Origin: Anaerolinea sp.
GTDB taxonomy: Bacteria; Chloroflexota; Anaerolineae; Anaerolineales; Villigracilaceae
Direction of reading: 5' to 3'
Assembly (NCBI GenBank): GCA_020047815.1
Contig: JAIFNG010000019.1
Span: 1-34,722, forward strand
Length of the DNA stretch: 34,722 bases
This document shows positions 1 through 8,752 of the stretch, in pieces; within the stretch, counting starts at the first letter, position 1; every line of letters begins with the position of its first letter. The notes under the pieces were generated by a model, which saw only the letters and a program-made list of their open reading frames with translations, searched no databases and was not told where the DNA came from. Made by a program: the position numbers and the translations under genes.

Positions 1-184
1 AATTATTTTCATCATTTTATAGAATACCTATATTTAAGCAATCTTACCCGATAAACACAAATTTCCGCAAGTGATTTTTTATTGCACACCTTAATCAACA
101 AGCCCGCTTATTTACCATTAATTACAGCCTAACATTTTCCACACAAAGGCATTGAAACAGGAACATTCCAAATCCCAAATTCGT

Positions 185-226
185 TATACAATTATATTGT
201 TGGGGTTCGGAAGGTCAATTTCCGAA
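185..226 (+). promoter_or_regulatory. Possible promoter and inverted repeat upstream of the macroglobulin gene
   Basis: AT-rich hexamers resembling a -10 box (TATACA at 185-190, TATATT at 193-198) precede a perfect 7-bp inverted repeat, TTCGGAA/TTCCGAA, at 206-212 and 220-226 with a 7-base spacer. The repeat would lie at the start of the transcript or just downstream of the start site, so it could be an operator or a leader hairpin. No good -35 box is visible. The rest of positions 1-254 shows no gene. Confidence 0.3.
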
Positions 227-254
227 TAACTCCTTTTCAAAAAAGGCAGGCCAA

Positions 255-3200
255 ATGAACAACAATAAATTCCTGGGCGCGCTGGGCATTCTAACCTTCA
301 TCGTACTTGCAGCGATCGGAGCCAGCATTTTTTTCAAGAATACATCTCCCTCAATTACACCCCAGTCAATAGAACCGGAGGTTATCGTTCAAATCCCTGA
401 TGAGGGAAAGCGGTTGGATTTATCCTCCCCAATTCAGATTCAATTCGCCATTGAAATGGATACTACCCAAACGAGCGATTCCTTTTTGTTCTCCTCCGAA
501 CAGGGGTCTGTCCCTGGTAAATTCGCATGGATCGACGACAGAATCTTATTCTTCACCCCAAACTCGCCTCTCGAGCCTGGAACGATCTATACCGCAACCA
601 TCACTGAAGCAACTGCAAAGGATGGCACACCCGCCCAGGAAATTATTAAATTGTATTTCAAAACCATCGATACATTGACCGTCGCACAGGTCTTCCCCAC
701 ACAGGATGCACAGGAAGTGGACTTGAACACCAGTATCACGGTTGTCTTCAATCAACCAGTTGCGCCTGTGACCTTTGTGGAGGAACAGCACAAATTAGGT
801 CAACCTGTGTCTTTCGAACCCGAAGTCAAAGGGAAAGGTGAATGGGTCAACTCGTCAGTATATGTATTCGAGCCAGATGAGATCCTATTGAGCGGCACCC
901 AGTATAAGGTTAGTATCGAACCAGAGATTAATGAATTGCTTGGCACCTCGTTAGACGATTCATTCAATTGGGAATTCAATACCCGCGCCCCATCCATCTA
1001 TAACTTTGCATTGCAAAACGGAGCGGAAAACCCAACCGAGAATGTGAAAGATGTCCCACTCAATCAAGCATTCCAAGTGACTTTCCTTCAACCAATGAAC
1101 GAGCAAAGCGTGGAAGAGGCGCTGAGCATAATTAACCGGGAAACAATGGAATTCGTACCACTTAAACTAACCTGGGATGATGAATCCACAATTGTGACAA
1201 TTGAACCAAAGGGAATTTTCAAGATCGCCAGTTTTTACGATTTTTCTCTGACGAACAGTGCGCAGGCAAGTGACGGTGGCTATCTCAGGGAGGGGTTGGC
1301 TGTGCAATTCTCCACGGTGACTTTGCCGGCCGTGATTAGTGTATTTCCTGCTGCGGACTCTGAAGGCAGTTACAATTCTGCCATCACGATCACTTTTGCA
1401 TCCCCGATGGATTACGACAGCTTGAAAGGCAGAATAATAATTTCGCCGGCCATTTCCGGTGAACCCGATTGGTATTACAACATCTACGATAAGAGTCTGA
1501 CTATATATGGCCTTGAGCCAGCCAAAGATTACGTTGTGCGGATTTTGCCTGGTATGAACGACCTCTACAACAACGCCATCATGGATGAAATTTCATATAG
1601 TTTCAAGAATGGGGATTACCCGCCGTTCACGCGATTGGTTCTCCCATGGACACCTTTGGTATATCGTGCAGAAGGGACACAGGAAGTATTTTTTGAACAT
1701 TTGAATATCGATGATGCGACAGTATCTATTTACCCTATTACACTTGCTGAGTTTACCCAGCTTACCTCAGGCGATATTCCAATTCCAGATTTTGCACCCC
1801 AAGGCAAACCAGTGCGTGAGTGGAACATCAGCGCAGGCGGACAGAAAAATATTCTGCTGCGCGAGCATTTTCTTTTTGACGAAGGGGGGGAACCGCTTGA
1901 TACGGGCATGTATTTTATCGGCCTAAAAAGCAGGACTTTCACATACGAAACAAATTACTATCAGGGGTACCTGTTCCTGGTGGCAACAGACAATATTACC
2001 TTTAAAGCCACTCCCACCGAAGGCTTGGCATGGGTGACCAACCTTGAGAGCGGCACGCCGCAAAAAGGAGTCCGGGTCAGTTTTTTCAATGATAAGTTTG
2101 TTAATATTGGCGAGGCGGTCACCGACAAGGATGGGATAGCCTATTCTGAGAATATCAAATCTGTAAATTATGCACTCGCTGAGAGCAATGGACACTATGC
2201 ATTTACAGCCCTATACTGGGGCAGTGGTGTTTCCGCAGGCGACTTCGGTATTTACCAAAACTACTACAGCGGAATAGAAAGCTTACACGGGTATCTTTAC
2301 ACAGACCGCCCAGTATACCGCCCAAATCAAGAAGTCTTCTTTAAAGGTATTCTGCGGCTGAACGATGACTTGCTATACAGTTTGCCCGCGCTGGAACAGG
2401 TATATGTGGTTGTAGAGCAGTGGGGGAAACGGATCTTTGCGGAGTATATCCCTGTCAACGAGCAGGGTAGTTTCAGCGGGAAAGTAAATCTCGCGGAAGA
2501 TGTATCTCTGGGTTCATATGCCATCTACGCCTACCCCTCCTCAGCTCAGTCAGAAGCCCCAATTAGTTCAGTGGTATTCAACGTGGCGGAATACAAAAAG
2601 CCCGAATTTGAGGTGAGCATCACACCCGATAAGGATGCAATCCTCGCAGGCGGAACAGTCCATTTTGGACTGGAGGCAGATTACTACTCAGGTGGCGTAT
2701 TGAAAAACGCGCTAACAGATTGGTTCATCGAATCCTCAAATTATTATTTCATACCAAAATCCAAATATAACCAGTATAGTTTTATGGACTGGGATCGCGA
2801 TATCAATTGGTCTCCCAATCAAAGTTCGAATAATGACACTGTGGACCAGGGGGAAGGTGTAACAGATACAAATGGTCACCTTGATATTCAACAAACCTTC
2901 GGTTCCAATAAAAATAAAATCAGCCAGCAAATGCAACTTTACGCCAATGTTAGCGATGTAGCAGGTAATCTCGTTAGTGGAGGAACCAGCGTCATCGTAC
3001 ATCAAAGTGAATATTACACAGGAATCCGTTCGGAGAAATATATCGGCAAACAGGGTGAGGTTCAGCCCTTCAGTCTGGTCGTTCTCGATTGGGATTCGCA
3101 ACCGATATCGGGGCAAAAAGTCACGGTCAACTTTATTGAGCGGCAATGGTACAGCATACAGGAAAAAGACGAGCAAGGTCAACTGCATTGGGTGACATCT

Positions 3201-6146
3201 GTTAAGGAAATTCCCATCAGCCAACAAGGTGCAATAACAGACGCCGTTGGAGTCGCACAGGTACAATTCACGCCGTCGAAAGGTGGAGTATTCAAAGCTC
3301 TGGCAACTGTCAAAGACTCACAAGGAAACCTGCATCAAGCATCGACCTATCTCTGGGTTGCCAGCACTGGTGAGATTTCATGGCGGCAGACTAATGACCG
3401 CGCCTTCAACCTGATTGCAGACAAGGACATGTACCAACCCGGCGAGACCGCAGATATCCTCATCGCCCAGCCTTTTGCCGAAGAAGTGTACGCGCTCATC
3501 ACTTACGAACGAGGACATATTTACAAACGGGAAGTAGTCAAATTGAAAGGTAACAGCACAATTTACAAACTACCAATAAGCGATGATATGGCACCTATTG
3601 CTTATATTTCTGTCACCGTCATCAGCGGTGCAGAGAAAACAGGATCCCCAGATTTCAAGATTGGCATGACCAAGATCAACATTGACACAAAACAAAAGAC
3701 TCTCGATGTTTCAGTCACGGCAGATAAGGAATTTGCGGGACCCGGCGACGAGGTAACATACACTATTAAGACCAATGATATCAACGGCAAGCCCGTCTCT
3801 GCGGATGTATCAATTGCAGTGGTAGATAAAGCCGTGTTGGCACTCACTCCATCCAACACAATCCCCCTTCTGGACAGTTTTTATTCGATGCAATCCCTGA
3901 GTGTTTCTACTGCACTTGGTATCGTCTCCAGCGCTGACGATTATAACGCTGACTACCGCGAAACGATTGTCGACGGTAAATCTGCGGGAGGCGGCGGAGG
4001 CGGTGACATGGGTATCATTACAGTGCGCCAAAACTTCAAGGATACGGCTATCTTCAAGGCGAATGTCATTACTGATGAAAATGGCTCAGTTCAGATAAAA
4101 GTTGACATGCCCGAAAACCTCACAACCTGGGTGGCTGACGTGCGCGCCATCACCGCAGACAGCCGCGTAGGGCAAGCCACGAATGAAGTGGTCAGCACCA
4201 AGCCGCTCTTTATTCAACTCCAAACACCACGTTTTTTTGTGGTCGGCGACCAGGTTACAGTGGGTGCGACCATTTTCAACAATTCGGAAGAGGATCTCAT
4301 AGTTAACGTCTCACTCGACACCCAGGGTGTTGAAATAAGATCAAATCGGGAGCACTTAATTAATATCGAAGGAAAGCGCCAAGCATATGTTACCTGGGAT
4401 TTTGTGGTGCATAATGACACGGAACGCGTGGATATGACAGCCACTGCCACCAGCGGTCAATTCACCGATGCCAGCAAGCCAGCGGTTGGAACCCTTTCAG
4501 GACAGGGGATTCCCGTCTTGCGCTATACTGCGGTCGAGACCGTTGGCACATCTGGCATGATTTCTTCTTCCGATTCTGTCACTGAATATTTCCAATTACC
4601 CACATCACTGGGTTTCGAAAATGCAAACCTTTCCATTGAAGTTGCTCCATCACTTACCGCCTCACTTGAATCGAGTTTTACTTATCTCGAAGACTATCCC
4701 TACCTTTGCATGGAGCAAACGATTTCACGCTTCTTGCCAAACGTAATTGCCACACGCCGATTAAAAACGGCGGGGCTTTTCATACCCAACCAACAGGACG
4801 TCGACTCACAAGTCAACGCAGCGCTACAAAAGATTTATTCCAATCAATTATATGATGGCGGTTGGAATTGGTGGGATGGTCAGGACAGCGACCTGCAAAC
4901 ATCTGCGTATGTGATTTATGGCTTAATCGAAGCCAGGGAGTCTGGCTACGGTGTTACGCAAAAGGTGTTGGACAATGGTATCGCCTATTTGAAAGACAAC
5001 CTGTCCCTCCTAAAACGCAATGATGCCTCATGGAAATATAACCGTCACGCATTCATGCTGTATGTTTTGGCTCGTGCAGGAAACCTGGGTATGGGGCAAA
5101 TTAATTTTATCTTCGAAAATCGCGCATCGCTGGACTTATACGGAAAAGCATACCTTGCCCTGACCATGCATTTGCTTGGGGATACACGCGAGTCCACGCT
5201 TATGTCTGATTTGGCTACAGCCTCGATTCTCTCGGCATCAGGGGCACATTGGGAAGAAACCAGCAGAGACTATTGGAATTGGAATTCCGACACACGCACT
5301 ACCGCCATCGTGTTAAATGCCTTCATAGAGATTGACCCGAAGAATCCAATCACAACAAATGGTATCCGTTGGCTGATGGCTCACAGAGATGGTGCCCATT
5401 GGTACTCAACTCAAGAAACCGCCTGGTCGCTGATCGCATTGACCAATTGGTCGATCGAAGCCCAAGAATACGAAACAAATTATAAATTTGCCATTGGATT
5501 AAACAACAGATTACTATGGGAGGGTCAGGCAAGCACAGACACACTGAATGACACCATTAAACTGCAAGTGGAAGTAAACAACCTACTTAAGGACGAACTT
5601 AATCTCCTTGTCTTGTCACGGGGTGGCGGCGCAGGAACCTTATATTACACAGCCTATCTTAATGCAACCCTACCCGTGGAAGAAATCCAACCACTTGATC
5701 AAGGCATGATCATCTCGCGTGAGTATTTCACGATCAACGACCCAAAGACACCTATTACCGAAATTAAACGTGGCGAGCTGGTTAAAGTGCGACTAACTGT
5801 GGTCGTCCCCGAATCAGCACATTATGTATTGGTTGAAGACCCACTTCCCGCAGGCATGGAGGCGCTTGATGCCTCCCTCGCGACCGATACGGCCATCCCA
5901 TCTTCGTACACCGCGGAGGATTACAAAGAACGTGGCTGGGGCTGGTGGTATTTTAATCATATTGAATTACACGATGAGAAAGTTGTCTTGTCATCAGACT
6001 ACCTCCCCTCCGGAACCTATGTCTTCACCTACCTGGCACGCGCCAGTACAACTGGGACATTCAAAGTCATCCCAAGCACTGCCTCCGAGTTCTACTTCCC
6101 TGACATTGGTGGACGTGGCGCCGGCAGCGTATTTATCATTAAGTGA
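255..6146 (+). CDS. Membrane-anchored bacterial alpha-2-macroglobulin with SbsA-type Ig-like repeats
   Basis: A 1963-residue envelope protein predicted to trap or block proteases. Residues 1-28 form a short polar start and a hydrophobic helix that looks like an uncleaved anchor; there is no lipobox cysteine, unlike many YfhM-type homologues. Residues about 30-455 contain about four Ig-like repeats of the SbsA/Big_5 type. An MG2-like segment (YTDRPVYRPNQEV) begins near residue 680. A central A2M domain follows a glycine-rich stretch (AGGGGGGDMG, about residue 1245). The thioester site is C1485-M-E-Q1488, in the position of CGEQ/CLEQ in the family, so thioester chemistry appears intact. A helical thioester domain (to about 1770) and a C-terminal beta domain complete the protein. 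The usual partner, a PBP1C-type transglycosylase gene, is not adjacent. The ATG at 255 follows a weak purine-rich AGGCAGG. The family assignment is firm; the physiological target is unknown. Confidence 0.93.
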   Translation: MNNNKFLGALGILTFIVLAAIGASIFFKNTSPSITPQSIEPEVIVQIPDEGKRLDLSSPIQIQFAIEMDTTQTSDSFLFSSEQGSVPGKFAWIDDRILFFTPNSPLEPGTIYTATITEATAKDGTPAQEIIKLYFKTIDTLTVAQVFPTQDAQEVDLNTSITVVFNQPVAPVTFVEEQHKLGQPVSFEPEVKGKGEWVNSSVYVFEPDEILLSGTQYKVSIEPEINELLGTSLDDSFNWEFNTRAPSIYNFALQNGAENPTENVKDVPLNQAFQVTFLQPMNEQSVEEALSIINRETMEFVPLKLTWDDESTIVTIEPKGIFKIASFYDFSLTNSAQASDGGYLREGLAVQFSTVTLPAVISVFPAADSEGSYNSAITITFASPMDYDSLKGRIIISPAISGEPDWYYNIYDKSLTIYGLEPAKDYVVRILPGMNDLYNNAIMDEISYSFKNGDYPPFTRLVLPWTPLVYRAEGTQEVFFEHLNIDDATVSIYPITLAEFTQLTSGDIPIPDFAPQGKPVREWNISAGGQKNILLREHFLFDEGGEPLDTGMYFIGLKSRTFTYETNYYQGYLFLVATDNITFKATPTEGLAWVTNLESGTPQKGVRVSFFNDKFVNIGEAVTDKDGIAYSENIKSVNYALAESNGHYAFTALYWGSGVSAGDFGIYQNYYSGIESLHGYLYTDRPVYRPNQEVFFKGILRLNDDLLYSLPALEQVYVVVEQWGKRIFAEYIPVNEQGSFSGKVNLAEDVSLGSYAIYAYPSSAQSEAPISSVVFNVAEYKKPEFEVSITPDKDAILAGGTVHFGLEADYYSGGVLKNALTDWFIESSNYYFIPKSKYNQYSFMDWDRDINWSPNQSSNNDTVDQGEGVTDTNGHLDIQQTFGSNKNKISQQMQLYANVSDVAGNLVSGGTSVIVHQSEYYTGIRSEKYIGKQGEVQPFSLVVLDWDSQPISGQKVTVNFIERQWYSIQEKDEQGQLHWVTSVKEIPISQQGAITDAVGVAQVQFTPSKGGVFKALATVKDSQGNLHQASTYLWVASTGEISWRQTNDRAFNLIADKDMYQPGETADILIAQPFAEEVYALITYERGHIYKREVVKLKGNSTIYKLPISDDMAPIAYISVTVISGAEKTGSPDFKIGMTKINIDTKQKTLDVSVTADKEFAGPGDEVTYTIKTNDINGKPVSADVSIAVVDKAVLALTPSNTIPLLDSFYSMQSLSVSTALGIVSSADDYNADYRETIVDGKSAGGGGGGDMGIITVRQNFKDTAIFKANVITDENGSVQIKVDMPENLTTWVADVRAITADSRVGQATNEVVSTKPLFIQLQTPRFFVVGDQVTVGATIFNNSEEDLIVNVSLDTQGVEIRSNREHLINIEGKRQAYVTWDFVVHNDTERVDMTATATSGQFTDASKPAVGTLSGQGIPVLRYTAVETVGTSGMISSSDSVTEYFQLPTSLGFENANLSIEVAPSLTASLESSFTYLEDYPYLCMEQTISRFLPNVIATRRLKTAGLFIPNQQDVDSQVNAALQKIYSNQLYDGGWNWWDGQDSDLQTSAYVIYGLIEARESGYGVTQKVLDNGIAYLKDNLSLLKRNDASWKYNRHAFMLYVLARAGNLGMGQINFIFENRASLDLYGKAYLALTMHLLGDTRESTLMSDLATASILSASGAHWEETSRDYWNWNSDTRTTAIVLNAFIEIDPKNPITTNGIRWLMAHRDGAHWYSTQETAWSLIALTNWSIEAQEYETNYKFAIGLNNRLLWEGQASTDTLNDTIKLQVEVNNLLKDELNLLVLSRGGGAGTLYYTAYLNATLPVEEIQPLDQGMIISREYFTINDPKTPITEIKRGELVKVRLTVVVPESAHYVLVEDPLPAGMEALDASLATDTAIPSSYTAEDYKERGWGWWYFNHIELHDEKVVLSSDYLPSGTYVFTYLARASTTGTFKVIPSTASEFYFPDIGGRGAGSVFIIK

Positions 6147-6190
6147 AAATTAATCCTTGGCATTTATTACAAGACAAATATAAAAATCAA

Positions 6191-6235
6191 AACAAACCGC
6201 AGTGTTTTGTTCCGAGCAAAACACTGCGGTTTGTT
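6191..6235. terminator. Bidirectional intrinsic terminator
   Basis: A perfect 19-bp stem (arms 6191-6209 and 6217-6235) with a 7-base loop lies between two convergent genes, the macroglobulin on + and the response regulator on -. A-rich and T-rich flanks make it usable in both directions. Confidence 0.9.
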
Positions 6236-6279
6236 CTTTCTCTATATCATAAGCTCTTATTTAGTATCCAACAAATCTT

Positions 6280-6915
6280 TTACTCGTTCACACTGTTGCT
6301 GGCTTTTATCCGTGCGTCAACTTCACTAAGATGAAGTTGGATTTCATCCCTTTCTTCGATGTTTGCGAGGAGGGATATCATAAAGGTCTTCCTTTCATCT
6401 TCTGAAACAGTTGGAAGTATACGTTCGATACGCATAACCTGTTTGATTTTCTGATCCAATTTTATTTTAAGGCGTTGACGATATCCTTCATAAAACTCAA
6501 GTTCATTGATCAATTCAGGCGCAGCTGGATCAATATGGGCCAGGAGTTCGGAGATCGTAAGCATAAGTTGATCAATGTCAATTGGCTTTTCAAGGAATCG
6601 AGTTGCGCCAATTAGTATTGCAAATGTTTTATCTTCAGGTGCGACATAGGTTGCCGAGAGAAAAACCACAGGAATGTTGCGGGTATCTGGATCAAGACGC
6701 AATTTATGCACAAAATTAAAACCATCCATCTTGGGCATCAGGATATCTGTTATGACAAGGATTGGGAGTTCCCGTCGAATAACTTCCAGAGCATCCTCGC
6801 CATTATTCGCTGTGACAACCCGATACCCGCCTTTGAAGAACAAGGTTGTCTCCATCAACTCAAGGATGTTGGGGACATCATCCACTACAAGTATATAGCC
6901 AGATTGTTTTTCCAT
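6280..6915 (-). CDS. Single-domain response regulator (REC) with helical C-terminal extension
   Basis: A 211-residue receiver protein. Residues 7-125 form the REC domain, with acidic pair D12-D13, phosphoacceptor D57 (in VITDILMPKMDGF), switch residue S87 and conserved K110 before P111. The remaining roughly 85 residues are charged and predicted helical and carry no DNA-binding or enzymatic domain that I recognise, so output is probably by protein contact. No kinase gene is adjacent on the same strand. The cyclic-nucleotide-domain histidine kinase at 8753 is the nearest kinase, but partnership is only a guess. It converges on the macroglobulin gene across the terminator at 6191-6235. Confidence 0.9.
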   Translation of the reverse strand: MEKQSGYILVVDDVPNILELMETTLFFKGGYRVVTANNGEDALEVIRRELPILVITDILMPKMDGFNFVHKLRLDPDTRNIPVVFLSATYVAPEDKTFAILIGATRFLEKPIDIDQLMLTISELLAHIDPAAPELINELEFYEGYRQRLKIKLDQKIKQVMRIERILPTVSEDERKTFMISLLANIEERDEIQLHLSEVDARIKASNSVNE

Positions 6916-7003
6916 GCTTTTATTGTATTACTTTTTTAGAGATTTTGATACTGCAATATTGCACCCATTCATGCGGCCAGTGATCGCAGTCTTCCATTGA
7001 GAT

Positions 7004-8107
7004 TCACAACACAAATTTACCATCCTTGTAAAAAAGTTCACCATCTGCATGCATTTCAGTCTCCTGGGTCGCATCAGTGATCAAATCCCAGTGAATGCTG
7101 GATTCGTTCTTCCCACCGGCTTCACCAAAAGCATTGCCCAGAGCCAGGTGAAAAGTTCCCCCAATTTTCTCATCATACAAAATATTTTTCGTAAAACGGG
7201 AAATGCCATAATTGGTACCAATTCCCAACTCGCCCAAGAAGCGTGACCCTTGATCGGTGTCAAGCATTTTAAGCAGAAAGGGTTCATTTTTTTCTGCATA
7301 GGCATTTACCACCCTGCCATGTTCAAATTCAAGCCGTACTCCCTCCACCACGGTTCCCATATAGATCGCAGGATAAGTGAATGACACCCAGCCGTTGACA
7401 GAATCCTCAACTGGGCTTGTGAAAATTTCACCACTGGGCATGTTCTGGTCGCCGTCCGAGTTTATAAATTTGCGTCCTGTAATTGAAAGTACAAGCTTGG
7501 CCTGCGGACTGGAAATTGATATCTTCTTCTTGTTTGCCAGCCACGAGACAAGGCGGTCCTGTTCGTCGTGAATACCTAGCCAAAATTGGATTGGATCAAC
7601 CTGATCCGCAAAGGTAGCCTGATAAACAAAATTCTCATAATCTGAAAGGCTCATCTCTGCCTCCTGTGCAAAAGACTGGCAAGGATAATTTGTCATCACC
7701 CAGCGCAGTTCTCCGACAGAAGATCGCTTCATATACGTCTCCATCCATTTTTCATATGTCTGGTTGCGCACCTGCTGCCGGGATGGGTCAATATTACTCA
7801 TGGCACGTGTATTTTCGGGCGCTTCAATAATGATCCAGACATTTGCATTCTTGATCATATGCATATCCAATGGGGGCATCCAACGTAACTGTGCCTCACC
7901 TGCCTGCGCCATAAATAACTCATTCAGGTCACTTGATTCGAGGGACACGCTCGGGTTGCCTCCCTCTTTCAGGACGCAAGTCACTACTTCCTTTACCAAC
8001 GAAATCGCCTGCCAATTGGCACTAATGTGCACCCAATCTCCCGCCTTCACTTTTGTGGAGTAATTAACCAGTACTTTCGCCAACCGCTTTAACCTTATAT
8101 CTGACAT
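7004..8107 (-). CDS. M29-family (thermophilic-type) metallo-aminopeptidase
   Basis: A 367-residue cytoplasmic aminopeptidase that would remove N-terminal residues from peptides using two metal ions. The expected M29 ligand set is complete: E227 (MPSGEIF), E293 (GELGIGTN), H320 (GTFHLALG), H339 and D341 (SSIHWDLI). The length matches the family (about 360-415), towards the short end. The ATG at 8107 has a good AGGAG upstream. It lies 88 bases upstream of the response regulator on the same strand, so co-transcription is possible but nothing suggests shared function. Confidence 0.93.
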   Translation of the reverse strand: MSDIRLKRLAKVLVNYSTKVKAGDWVHISANWQAISLVKEVVTCVLKEGGNPSVSLESSDLNELFMAQAGEAQLRWMPPLDMHMIKNANVWIIIEAPENTRAMSNIDPSRQQVRNQTYEKWMETYMKRSSVGELRWVMTNYPCQSFAQEAEMSLSDYENFVYQATFADQVDPIQFWLGIHDEQDRLVSWLANKKKISISSPQAKLVLSITGRKFINSDGDQNMPSGEIFTSPVEDSVNGWVSFTYPAIYMGTVVEGVRLEFEHGRVVNAYAEKNEPFLLKMLDTDQGSRFLGELGIGTNYGISRFTKNILYDEKIGGTFHLALGNAFGEAGGKNESSIHWDLITDATQETEMHADGELFYKDGKFVL

Positions 8108-8519
8108 ACCTTGCTCCTATTAACCGGACTTCAAATAATTTTATTAAACCGTGACACTGGAATTAGGAAATTTTCACCCAGATTCTTGAAAGATAAACCA
8201 ACCTCTGTATTTGTACAAATGGAGAGTGATCATTCTGAATACCTTGATTATTATAGTCATTCTTTAGCACCTTTGCAAAGTTATTACCAGTGAGGGTGTG
8301 GTTGAAAGTTTCGGATTTTTTAAGTCGCAACAAGTACAGGCCTTATTTTTGCTGTTTTTTAAGCATTTTAAGCCGATTTTTGGTGAAATTTTAGTGGACG
8401 GATATCTATCAGGAATGGGGCTTTCCGAAAAAATCAACCACACCCTACCAGTGAAATTTAGACACAAACAGCCACTCAATACATGCACACGGTCACGCCA
8501 AAATTATTTGGAGGTTCAA

Positions 8520-8570
8520 ATGGCAACTCAACAACAGACCTTACAACCTTCAAAAAATAACCACTCGTAA
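8520..8570 (+). CDS. Candidate 16-residue peptide ORF with strong ribosome-binding site
   Basis: ATG at 8520 sits five bases after GGAGG (8510-8514), the best Shine-Dalgarno in this gap, and opens a 16-codon frame rich in Gln, Thr, Ser and Asn that ends in TAA. Reading past the TAA in the same frame gives another 42 codons before the next stop, so this may be the 5' end of a broken gene, a leader peptide, or a real micropeptide. No family recognised. Confidence 0.3.
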   Translation: MATQQQTLQPSKNNHS

Positions 8571-8648
8571 GCTGGGTATGAGGCGGGCATGGATAATTTT
8601 TCGGAATTACCTCGCATTCTTAATCACACTTGTACCGAGAGGTGTACC

Positions 8649-8679
8649 AGGCATCCTGATCAAGTTGATCAGGATGCCT
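8649..8679. terminator. Perfect 14-bp hairpin, possible terminator
   Basis: Arms at 8649-8662 and 8666-8679 are exact complements with a 3-base spacer. There is no T-tract on the + side (it continues atcatccc), so if it ends transcription from the 8520 region it is atypical; it may instead be a protein-binding palindrome upstream of the kinase promoter. Confidence 0.4.
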
Positions 8680-8715
8680 ATCATCCCATTGAATAAGATT
8701 GAATCAAAACCACAA

Positions 8716-8744
8716 TTGTCGCTCGCCCAGCTCACGGTTATACT
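8716..8744 (+). promoter_or_regulatory. Sigma-70-like promoter giving a leaderless kinase transcript
   Basis: TTGTCG (8716-8721), a 17-base spacer and TATACT (8739-8744) match a -35/-10 pair. The kinase ATG begins at 8753, eight bases after the -10 box, where transcription would start; there is no Shine-Dalgarno before this ATG. Both facts favour a leaderless mRNA. Confidence 0.6.
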
Positions 8745-8752
8745 ATGGGTAA

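Larger units (their letters stand above)
8108..8752. other. 645-base gap without a convincing large gene; inverted repeats and small ORFs
   Basis: Several short reading frames exist here but none resembles a family that I know. Visible structure: a 13-bp inverted repeat (agggtgtggttga at 8293-8305, complement at 8434-8446) with ACCAGTGA-like words next to both arms; three TTTTAAG words between 8317 and 8383; a 16-codon ORF with an ideal ribosome-binding site at 8520; a perfect 14-bp hairpin at 8649-8679; and a promoter for the kinase gene at 8716-8744. It could be regulatory DNA, a degraded gene or a small mobile remnant. Confidence 0.6.

Noticed and set aside
2736..3266. 176-codon minus-strand reading frame
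   Set aside because: Antisense inside the macroglobulin gene; no recognisable motifs.
8264..8488. 74-codon minus-strand frame in the gap
   Set aside because: Overlaps the inverted repeat and low-complexity T/A words, with no ribosome-binding site or family resemblance.
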